Shown here: piece after piece, positions 31,791 through 38,335 of the stretch
Layout of the letters: every line of letters begins with the position of its first letter
Numbering within the stretch: the first letter of the stretch is position 1
DNA from: an uncultured Christensenella sp.
GTDB lineage: Bacteria; Bacillota; Clostridia; Christensenellales; UBA1242
Assembly (NCBI GenBank): GCA_905207515.1
Contig: CAJLLK010000004.1
Location: 1-38,335 of the forward strand
Length of the DNA stretch: 38,335 nt
Direction: 5' to 3'
The notes under the pieces: generated by a model
Told to the model about the DNA's origin: nothing
The model's database searches: none
The model's input: only the letters and a program-made list of their open reading frames with translations
Translations under genes and position numbers: made by a program

Positions 31791-32517
31791 CCACTTTTTT
31801 CAAATAAAGCCCGCACGCTGGCATTGTTTGCCCCGCAAATTTTCTCTGTCCGCTTTCAAGCGCTTTCTTCACGTCATTTTCGGTCAGCTTTCCGCTTCCA
31901 ACATCAAGCAAAGTGCCGACAATTATGCGAACCATGTTATACAAAAAGCCGTCGCCTGTCACTTCAAAAGTGCAAAGCCTGCCGTTCTTTGAAAAAGCGA
32001 TGTCAAAAATTTCTCTTTCAAAGTTTGTCACGCCAGTTTTTGAACTGCAAAAGCCTTTGAAGTTGTGTTTTCCTGTCAAAAGCGGAATGACATTTTTGAT
32101 TTTTTCTTCGTCAATTTTGTATGGATAAAAGGCCAGCAAATCGTGCTTGATTGCACTTCTTTCGCCACCCACCTGCACGACATATCTGTAAGTTTTTCGC
32201 TTTGTCGAAAAACGCGCATGAAAATCGAGCGGCACCTGTTCGACTTTTTTTATGCGAACATCTTCCGCAAGCAAATTGTTCAACGCATATTTGATGTTTT
32301 TGGTCGGAATTGAATGCTCTAATTTCACACTGGCGACTTGCTCAAGTGCATGCACGCCTTTGTCAGTGCGTCCGCTTCCTTCCACATCGACTTTTTCGCC
32401 CGTCAACGTCAAAAAGGCATTTTCCAGCTCGCCCTGAACCGTTCTTTGACCGTTTTGCTTTTGCCAACCCGAAAAATTTGCGCCGTTATATTCAATAAAA
32501 AGTTTAAGATTTCTCAT
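31780..32517 (-). CDS. truA: tRNA pseudouridine synthase A
   Basis: Makes pseudouridine at positions 38-40 of tRNA anticodon arms. The 245-residue protein has the full fold, with YNGANFSGWQKQ, the catalytic aspartate in GSGRTDKGVHA, the DFHARFSTKRKTYRY segment and FLYNMVRIIVGTLLDVG. The ATG at 32517 fixes the usual MRNLKL-type start, but no Shine-Dalgarno precedes it; an extended -10 promoter ends 6 bases before it, predicting a leaderless transcript. It is divergent from nifJ. Confidence 0.95.
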   Translation of the reverse strand: MRNLKLFIEYNGANFSGWQKQNGQRTVQGELENAFLTLTGEKVDVEGSGRTDKGVHALEQVASVKLEHSIPTKNIKYALNNLLAEDVRIKKVEQVPLDFHARFSTKRKTYRYVVQVGGERSAIKHDLLAFYPYKIDEEKIKNVIPLLTGKHNFKGFCSSKTGVTNFEREIFDIAFSKNGRLCTFEVTGDGFLYNMVRIIVGTLLDVGSGKLTENDVKKALESGQRKFAGQTMPACGLYLKKVEYK

Positions 32518-32523
32518 GCGACC

Positions 32524-32553
32524 ATTTTAACAAAAAACTCGCCAAATTGACAA
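32524..32553 (-). promoter_or_regulatory. Promoter of truA (leaderless type)
   Basis: Minus strand TTGTCA, 18 bases, TAAAAT preceded by TGT, then 6 bases to the ATG with no Shine-Dalgarno. Confidence 0.6.
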
Positions 32554-32572
32554 ATAAAAATATCAAATAAAT

Positions 32573-32601
32573 TTGACTAAAATTTTCAAAAAGCTTAAAC
32601 T
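32573..32601 (+). promoter_or_regulatory. Promoter of nifJ
   Basis: TTGACT, exactly 17 bases, TAAACT, followed by AAAGGAG and the GTG start of nifJ. Confidence 0.65.
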
Positions 32602-32621
32602 AATTCAAAAAGGAGATAGTT

Positions 32622-35600
32622 GTGAAAAAAGTTGTTGATGGAAACACCGCCACTGCCATGGTGGCATATAAATTGTCGGAAGTCATTCCAATTTATCCAA
32701 TCACTCCGTCTTCTCCCATGGCGGAATATTGTGACGGAGAAGTTTCAAGCGGAAAATTGAATATTTTCGGTGAAAAGCCAACTTTGATTGAAATGCAGTC
32801 AGAAGGAGGCGTTGCAGGAACCGTTCACGGAAGCTTGTGTGCTGGTGCACTGACCACAACGTTCACATCCAGTCAAGGGCTTTTGCTTATGATTCCAAAC
32901 CTTTATAAGCTCGCCGGCGAACACCTACCTTGCGTCATTCACGTCGCCGCAAGAACTCTCGCCACACATGCTCTTTCAATTTTTGGCGACCACAGCGACG
33001 TTATGGCAACAAGACAAACTGGTTGCATTCTTCTGTCTTCTGCATCCGTTCAACAAGCTCACGATTTTGCTTTGATTGCACATGTGCTCACATATAAAAC
33101 TTCACTGCCTGTTATTCACTTTTTTGACGGCTTTAGAACTTCTCACGAAATTCAAAAGATTGACGCAGTCAGCGACGAGATAATCAAAGCCATGCTTCCA
33201 GAAGCGGAAATCAAAAAATTTAAAGAGAGCAGAATGACGCCAAATGCGCCTTATCAAAAAGGAACTGCTCAAAATCCAGACGTCTTTTTTCAAAACAGAG
33301 AACTTTCAACGCCTGCCTACACAAATGTTTACAAGACTTTGGAAGGCATCTTGAAAACTTTTGCGTCGCTGACAGGAAGAAAATATTCGCCTTATCAGCT
33401 GCTTGGGAACAAAAAACCAAAGAATGTCATTGTCAGCATGGGCTCTTCTTGTGAAACCATTGAAGAAGTGCTGGAAAACGACAAAACTTTGAGCAAAGAT
33501 GTCGCTCTTGTGAACGTTCATCTTTATCGACCTTTTGACTATGAAAAATTCTCCAAACTTTTGCCAGAAACGGTGGAAAAGGTCATCGTTTTGGACAGAA
33601 CAAAAGAGTGTGGCGCACGCGACCCGCTTTATCTTGATGTCGTCAACGCGCTTTCAGATCGACCAAACATTCAAGTTGTCGGCGGAAGATACGGTCTTGG
33701 CGGAAAAGAATTTACGCCAGCCATGGTCAAAGCGGTCATTCAAAATTTTGAAGACATGAAAGACGATTTCACTGTTGGAATTGTTGACGATGTTTCAAAA
33801 TCGTCTTTGCCGCTTGAAAATTATCACACAAAAACCAAAAATTTTCAGATGAAATTTTTTGGACTTGGCTCAGACGGAACAGTTTCTGCCAGCAAAAGCA
33901 CAATCAAAATTTTGGGAGACGAACTTGACAAGTTTGTGCAAGGTTATTTTGAATATGACAGCAAAAAAAGCGGAAGTTTGACACGTTCTCATGTCAGAGT
34001 GAGCGACAAACCAATCAAAAGCACCTATCTTGTGCAGAACGCTGACATCATTTCCATTTCAAATTTTTCGTTTGTGCACCGCTACAACTGCCTTGAAGGG
34101 CTGAAAGAAAACGGAAAAGTGCTTATCAACACCGTTTTCTGTGCCGATGAGGTCGACAAAGTTTTGCCAGATGTTTACAAAAAGATTTTGCAAGAAAAGA
34201 AAGCTTCGCTTTTTGTTGTCAACGCACAAAAAATTGCCGAAAAAGTTGGGCTTGGAAACAAAATCAACATGGTCATGCAAACCGCTCTTTTCAAAGTGGC
34301 AAACATCATTCCATTTGAAGATGCAAAAGCGCAAATTGAAAAATATATCAAAAAAACTTTTGCCAAAAAAGGTCAAAAAGTTGTCAATCAAAATTTGAAA
34401 GCGGCAGCCATGACCGAAGATAAGATTGAAAAAGTTGACATTTCAAAGTTCACTTTCAAAGGCATTGGTTTGCAAGAGAAAAACATTTCTGACAAGTTTT
34501 ATCAAACCATAATGAAGCCAATTGAAAAACTGGAAGGAGATAATCTGCCAGTTTCTGTGTTTGACAAGGCTGGAAAAATTCCAAGCGGAACAGCCGAATT
34601 TGAAAAACGTGGCATTGCCGCTCATCTTCCATTGTGGCTTCCGAAAAACTGCATTCAGTGCGGTCAATGTGTTATCGCCTGCCCGCACAATGCCATTCGT
34701 CCAGTTTTGGTCAAAGGTGAAACACCTGAAGAAATTGAATTTGCCGCTGCTTTTGGCATGAATGGCTATTATTACCGCCTGCAAGTCAGCCCAGAAGATT
34801 GCACTGGTTGCGGCGTTTGTGCCAATGTTTGCCCAGCAAAAGACAAAGCGCTTGTCATGAAAATGGCAAACGAAACTCTTGAACAAGAAAAGAAAAATTA
34901 CCAAATTTTGAAAAGCATCAAATCAGAAAAAGAGACACCTTTCTCGACCGATTTGCCAAAAGGATTGCAATTTAAAGATTGTTATTTTGGTTTTTCTGGT
35001 GCGTGCGGTGGCTGCGGCGAAACGCCTTATATCAAACTTGCCACAACGTTGTTTGGCGAGCGAATGGTCATTGCAAACGCAACTGGCTGCTCCAGCATTT
35101 ATGGCGGCTCGTTCCCGTCTTGCCCATATCTGAAAGACGAAAACGGCAAAGGTCCAGCATGGGCAAACAGTTTGTTTGAAGACAACGCCGAATTTGGTTT
35201 GGGACTCAAGCTTGGCAGCAAATATTCTGCGACCGAAAAACAAAGCGTTTGGATTATCGGTGGTGATGGTTGGGCATATGACATAGGTTATGGCGGGCTT
35301 GACCATATTTTGAATTCAAAAGAAAATGTCAACATCTTGGTGCTTGACACCGAAGTGTATTCCAACACAGGCGGCCAGGCTTCAAAATCGACTCCGCGTG
35401 GTGCCATGGTCAAATTTGCCAACTCTGGCAAACAAACCAAAAAGAAAGATTTGGTGGCTCTTGCAATTGCATCAAAAAATTGTTATGTGGCACAGGTCAG
35501 CCTTGGCGCAAACATGAACCAATGCATCAAAGCGTTTAAAGAAGCCGAAAACTTTGACGGGCCAAGTTTGATTGTCGCCTATGCGCCTTGCGTAAATCAC

Positions 35601-35879
35601 GGCTTTGACATGTCTCAAACCACAACTGAAATGAGAAAGGCTGTCGAGTGTGGCTATTGGGCACTTTTGCGTTACAACCCGCAGACGAACAATCTTTCGC
35701 TTGACAGCCAAAGCGACTTTGACAAATATGCAGACTATTTGAGCGGCGAAAGCAGATTCAGCGCCATCAAAGAACTCAAAGGCGAAGAGGCTGAGAAACT
35801 TTTGGAAGAAAGCAAAGAAGACGCAAAGCAGCGTCTTGAAACCATCAAAAATTTCATAAACAACTCACAAAATGCGTAA
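32622..35879 (+). CDS. nifJ: Pyruvate:ferredoxin (flavodoxin) oxidoreductase
   Basis: Converts pyruvate and CoA to acetyl-CoA, CO2 and reduced ferredoxin, the central step of anaerobic catabolism. The single chain has 1085 residues, somewhat shorter than the usual 1170-1200. Domains in order: pyruvate-binding N-domain with YPITPSSPMAE; the second transketolase-like domain (VSMGSSCETIEE); a gamma domain with GLGSDGTVSASKSTIKILG; a two-cluster ferredoxin domain (CIQCGQCVIACP near 677 and CTGCGVCANVCP near 727); and the TPP domain with CGGCGE near 795, GDGWAYDIGYGG near 881 and NTGGQASKSTPRG near 915. The start is GTG with AAAGGAG 7 bases upstream. It is monocistronic; no clear terminator follows. 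Confidence 0.97.
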   Translation: MKKVVDGNTATAMVAYKLSEVIPIYPITPSSPMAEYCDGEVSSGKLNIFGEKPTLIEMQSEGGVAGTVHGSLCAGALTTTFTSSQGLLLMIPNLYKLAGEHLPCVIHVAARTLATHALSIFGDHSDVMATRQTGCILLSSASVQQAHDFALIAHVLTYKTSLPVIHFFDGFRTSHEIQKIDAVSDEIIKAMLPEAEIKKFKESRMTPNAPYQKGTAQNPDVFFQNRELSTPAYTNVYKTLEGILKTFASLTGRKYSPYQLLGNKKPKNVIVSMGSSCETIEEVLENDKTLSKDVALVNVHLYRPFDYEKFSKLLPETVEKVIVLDRTKECGARDPLYLDVVNALSDRPNIQVVGGRYGLGGKEFTPAMVKAVIQNFEDMKDDFTVGIVDDVSKSSLPLENYHTKTKNFQMKFFGLGSDGTVSASKSTIKILGDELDKFVQGYFEYDSKKSGSLTRSHVRVSDKPIKSTYLVQNADIISISNFSFVHRYNCLEGLKENGKVLINTVFCADEVDKVLPDVYKKILQEKKASLFVVNAQKIAEKVGLGNKINMVMQTALFKVANIIPFEDAKAQIEKYIKKTFAKKGQKVVNQNLKAAAMTEDKIEKVDISKFTFKGIGLQEKNISDKFYQTIMKPIEKLEGDNLPVSVFDKAGKIPSGTAEFEKRGIAAHLPLWLPKNCIQCGQCVIACPHNAIRPVLVKGETPEEIEFAAAFGMNGYYYRLQVSPEDCTGCGVCANVCPAKDKALVMKMANETLEQEKKNYQILKSIKSEKETPFSTDLPKGLQFKDCYFGFSGACGGCGETPYIKLATTLFGERMVIANATGCSSIYGGSFPSCPYLKDENGKGPAWANSLFEDNAEFGLGLKLGSKYSATEKQSVWIIGGDGWAYDIGYGGLDHILNSKENVNILVLDTEVYSNTGGQASKSTPRGAMVKFANSGKQTKKKDLVALAIASKNCYVAQVSLGANMNQCIKAFKEAENFDGPSLIVAYAPCVNHGFDMSQTTTEMRKAVECGYWALLRYNPQTNNLSLDSQSDFDKYADYLSGESRFSAIKELKGEEAEKLLEESKEDAKQRLETIKNFINNSQNA

Positions 35880-35908
35880 AATATTATTGTTTCATAACAA
35901 ATTTCCAT

Positions 35909-35937
35909 TTGACAAATTTTTCTGTTTGGTTTAAAAT
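35909..35937 (+). promoter_or_regulatory. Promoter of the phosphodiesterase gene
   Basis: TTGACA, exactly 17 bases, TAAAAT, ahead of an AAAAAGG ribosome site and the ATG at 35971. Confidence 0.7.
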
Positions 35938-35970
35938 AAGGATTATTCAAATTTAAAAAGGTTAAAAATT

Positions 35971-36702
35971 ATGGATTTATTCAAAACTTGGCTGGTGGAA
36001 ACACCAATTGCGCACAGAGGATTTCACGACAAAAACAACCCAGAAAATTCTTTGGCAGCGTTTGCAAGAGCAATTGAAAAAGGTTATGCAATCGAACTTG
36101 ATGTTCAACTTTTGGCAGATGAAACTGTTGTTGTTTTTCATGACGACTCTTTGGCAAGAATGACCGGAAATGACGGCTACATCAAATATCTGAACAAAGA
36201 AGATTTGAAAGCGCTTTCTCTCAAAGGCACAAAAGAAACCATTCCAACACTGGAAGAAGTTTTGAGGTTTGTCGATGGAAGAGTTCCTCTTTTGATTGAA
36301 ATCAAAAACAAATACAAAGTCGGAAAGCTAGAACAAAAAGTGATTGATTTGCTCAAAAGCTATAAAGGCGAATACGCCGTTCAATCGTTCAACCCTTTCT
36401 CTTTGGGATATTTCAGACAACACGCCCCTCAAATTTTGCGCGGTCAGCTTGCTGGATATTTAAAAAACGAAAAATCACTTTCTTGGATTTCAAAATTTTT
36501 GCTCAAACGCATGCGCTTCAACAAAAAAGTCAGCCAACCTAATTTTATTGCGTATGAAGCAGCGGCTCTTCCAAACAGATTTGTCAGAAAATATAAAAAT
36601 CTTCCGCTGCTTGCTTGGGCAATCAAAAGCAAGGAAGAATATCTCAAAATTGTCAAATATTGCGACAACATCATTTTTGAAAAATTTGACCCAGAAATTT
36701 AA
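35971..36702 (+). CDS. Glycerophosphodiester phosphodiesterase
   Basis: Hydrolyses glycerophosphodiesters to glycerol-3-phosphate and an alcohol. The 243-residue TIM-barrel has the GDPD marks: IAHRGFHDKNNPENSLAAF (catalytic His and the metal site), AIELDVQLLADETVVVFHDD (metal Glu/Asp and second His) and LLIEIKN. There is no signal peptide, so it acts in the cytoplasm, most likely in lipid head-group turnover. AAAAAGG lies 10 bases before the ATG. It has its own promoter and terminator. Confidence 0.93.
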   Translation: MDLFKTWLVETPIAHRGFHDKNNPENSLAAFARAIEKGYAIELDVQLLADETVVVFHDDSLARMTGNDGYIKYLNKEDLKALSLKGTKETIPTLEEVLRFVDGRVPLLIEIKNKYKVGKLEQKVIDLLKSYKGEYAVQSFNPFSLGYFRQHAPQILRGQLAGYLKNEKSLSWISKFLLKRMRFNKKVSQPNFIAYEAAALPNRFVRKYKNLPLLAWAIKSKEEYLKIVKYCDNIIFEKFDPEI

Positions 36703-36730
36703 AAAAACATCAAAAATGATGTTTTTTTAT
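36700..36730. terminator. Bidirectional terminator between phosphodiesterase gene and rsmD
   Basis: An 11-bp stem (AAAAAAACATC / GATGTTTTTTT) with a 6-base loop, immediately after the plus-strand stop and 30 bases after the rsmD stop on the minus strand. Confidence 0.75.
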
Positions 36731-36759
36731 TAATTTTTTCGATTTTTTGCTATTTTTTC

Positions 36760-37296
36760 TTAATTTTTTAACTTTTTTAAATATGTCACCGTGATGTTGC
36801 CATATTTTTTCTCGTCATAAACTTCAAAATTTGAATAGTCGAAATTGTCGCCTGTGGCATGTTCACAAACAATAACTCCGTCATCTGAAAGCAGCTGTTT
36901 TTCAAAAATTTTTTGCAAAACTTTTTCATATAAACCACTTTTGTAAGGCGGGTCAAGAATTATCAAATCAAACTGTTCGTTGCACTCTTCAAGAAATGTG
37001 AGCGCGTTGCATTTGTTGACTTTCGCGTCAATTTTCATGTTTTTCAAGTTCTGCTTGGTCATTTGAACGCTTCGAATGTCTTTGTCCACAAAAACAACTT
37101 TTGCCGCACCACGACTGAGAGCCTCAATGCCCATTGCGCCTGTTCCGCAAAACAAATCCAAAACTCGTTTTTCAGGCACAAAAAATTGCAACTTCGTGAA
37201 AATGGCTTGTCTGACCTTATCCGTCGTTGGACGAACGTGTTCAAATTTGTTTTCGATAAGTCTATGCCCCCTGAAAAGACCGGTTGTTATTCGCAT
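36760..37296 (-). CDS. rsmD: 16S rRNA (guanine966-N2)-methyltransferase RsmD
   Basis: Methylates G966 of 16S rRNA using SAM. From the ATG at 37296 it has 178 residues and starts MRITTGLFRGH, as RsmD proteins do. It has the family's VRPTTDKVRQAIF segment, the SAM site VLDLFCGTGAMGIEAL and the catalytic DPPY motif (LIILDPPYK). A second ATG lies directly upstream at 37299. No Shine-Dalgarno is present; a -10 box ends 7-10 bases before. alr ends 25 bases upstream on the same strand, so read-through from alr is possible. Confidence 0.94.
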   Translation of the reverse strand: MRITTGLFRGHRLIENKFEHVRPTTDKVRQAIFTKLQFFVPEKRVLDLFCGTGAMGIEALSRGAAKVVFVDKDIRSVQMTKQNLKNMKIDAKVNKCNALTFLEECNEQFDLIILDPPYKSGLYEKVLQKIFEKQLLSDDGVIVCEHATGDNFDYSNFEVYDEKKYGNITVTYLKKLKN

Positions 37297-37306
37297 CATA
37301 TGGATG

Positions 37307-37335
37307 ATTTTAACACATTTTTCACTCTTCCACAA
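37307..37335 (-). promoter_or_regulatory. Candidate promoter of rsmD (leaderless type)
   Basis: Minus strand TTGTGG (inside the end of alr), 17 bases, TAAAAT preceded by TGT, then 7 bases to the first of two tandem ATGs. Confidence 0.45.
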
Positions 37336-38323
37336 TCGTTTGCCCACGAAAATTTGAAAATCCGGTCAAAACTTCATAAGAAATCGTCTTGAGCGGTTTT
37401 GCCAAAATTTCTGCATCAAACATAACTGAAACTGCGTCACCCACGCTCACACTTTCGTCTATTTCAACAAAAAAGCAATCCATGCAAATCAACCCAACTG
37501 ACCGAAACAATTTGTTGTTTATTTTAACAGAAAATTTGTTGCTCAAATTTCTTCGCAAGCCGTCGCCATAACCCACCGGCACAATGGCATAAAATCCGCT
37601 TTTTGAAACTTTAAATTTGTCTGAATAACCAATATTTTCACCCTTTTGACAATAAAATTTTTTGGAAACAAACGATTTGATTTCCATGACAGGTTTGAGA
37701 TTTTTTTTGCCATAGCCATACATGCCAATTCCCAGTCGCAACATGTCAAATTCGAAAGGGAAATCAATCATGCCACTCCCACCAAAACACACAGGCACAT
37801 TTTGAGAAATTTCTGCTCGCAACTCTTGAAATTTGCGATAATTTTTCCATGTCTCTTTCTTGTTGTCAGAACATGGAAAATGTGTGTAAATTGACTTAAG
37901 TTTTATTTCTTTTTCTTCCAAAAAATTGTTAATAAGCCGCGCCTGCAGTGGACTTTTTATGCCAAACCTGTTCATTCCGCAGTTCAATTTCAAGTGGCAT
38001 AAGTCTTTCAAACCATGCTTGCAACACAAAGCCAAATCACTTTCGCAGTCGACCATAACTTCAAGGTTGTGTTTTTTGCAAGAACTGAAATCAAACACCT
38101 TTGAACAAATCAAAATTGGCTTGTCACACAATTTCCTTACTTCTTTGCCCTCTTCAACATTGACCACACCAAAATAATCGACATAAGGCTCAACAATCTT
38201 AACCACATCTTTTAAATCATGACCATATGCATTTGACTTTACCATTGCACATATCTTTTTGGAATTAAATTGATTTAAATTATAGATTAAATTATTTTTA
38301 TAGATAATTTTAAAATTCTTCAT
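37322..38323 (-). CDS. alr: Alanine racemase
   Basis: Interconverts L- and D-alanine for peptidoglycan. The 333-residue fold-type III enzyme has the PLP lysine in MVKSNAYGHD, LNCGMNRFGI, GGSGMIDF, the catalytic tyrosine region GENIGYSDKF, VGYGDGLRR and ICMDCFFVEID. It is about 40 residues shorter than common Alr, mainly through a short start and loops. Only 12 bases are visible upstream of the ATG. They contain no Shine-Dalgarno and read TATAAG close to the start, so the start type cannot be judged. Confidence 0.93.
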   Translation of the reverse strand: MKNFKIIYKNNLIYNLNQFNSKKICAMVKSNAYGHDLKDVVKIVEPYVDYFGVVNVEEGKEVRKLCDKPILICSKVFDFSSCKKHNLEVMVDCESDLALCCKHGLKDLCHLKLNCGMNRFGIKSPLQARLINNFLEEKEIKLKSIYTHFPCSDNKKETWKNYRKFQELRAEISQNVPVCFGGSGMIDFPFEFDMLRLGIGMYGYGKKNLKPVMEIKSFVSKKFYCQKGENIGYSDKFKVSKSGFYAIVPVGYGDGLRRNLSNKFSVKINNKLFRSVGLICMDCFFVEIDESVSVGDAVSVMFDAEILAKPLKTISYEVLTGFSNFRGQTIVEE

Positions 38324-38335
38324 ATCTTATATTTA

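Noticed and set aside
1..38335. CRISPR arrays, tRNA/rRNA genes, IS elements, integrase or phage genes, replication origin
   Set aside because: I looked for regularly spaced repeats, tRNA-like cloverleaf ends, transposase motifs and DnaA-box clusters and saw none; intergenic gaps are short and mostly explained by promoters and terminators.

Overview
The window looks like a chromosomal segment of a low-GC, anaerobic member of the Bacillota, most likely an uncultured Clostridia lineage. The basis is the gene content (McsA/McsB/ClpC arginine-phosphorylation proteolysis, long-form HPF, a YtxC-family sporulation protein beside thrS, a TIGR04086-type membrane protein, a T-box riboswitch, single-chain pyruvate:ferredoxin oxidoreductase), strong AGGAG ribosome-binding sites, and ordinary use of TGA as a stop. 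I see no rRNA, tRNA, CRISPR, prophage, transposase or IS.

Layout. 1-4636 (-) is the 5' part of a very large surface protein with GLUG repeats; its C-terminus lies outside the window. 4704-9337 (-) is a parE-parC type IIA topoisomerase operon. 9535-10902 (-) is a secreted protein with Ig-like domains. 11087-12127 (+) is a stand-alone murG, convergent with an unknown 84-residue gene coupled to a cytoplasmic subtilisin (13530-12131, -). 13607-13981 (+) is a Q/N-rich small protein. 22911-14025 (-) is a long run of same-strand genes: an amidohydrolase-fold protein that has lost its metal ligands, tex, a 51-residue zinc-ribbon McsA-like protein, mcsB, clpC, hpf, a lipoprotein, and a degenerate ABC-type ATPase. 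22976-24187 (+) is dinB, divergent from that run. 27846-24215 (-) is the export block: a 24-residue membrane peptide, yajC, a TIGR04086 protein, secD and secF. 30769-27941 (-) is a ytxC-like gene and thrS, the latter behind a threonine T-box leader. 30915-31754 (+) is a lipoprotein. truA (-), nifJ (+), a glycerophosphodiester phosphodiesterase (+), rsmD (-) and alr (-, at the window edge) complete the window.

How the genes work together. McsA-like, McsB and ClpC would mark and unfold proteins for ClpP, and HPF downstream would dimerise idle ribosomes, so this block reads as one stress/dormancy module. SecD, SecF and YajC assist Sec export, which the predicted surface proteins and lipoproteins here would use.

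Most notable: at least six transcription-unit-leading genes lack a Shine-Dalgarno sequence and have a credible -10 box only 6-10 bases before the start codon, which predicts leaderless mRNAs beside a normal SD-led majority. Two enzyme-fold proteins (amidohydrolase-like and ABC-like) have lost essentially all catalytic residues. Two genes under 60 codons (mini-McsA and a YajC-linked membrane peptide) are well supported by sequence and context.
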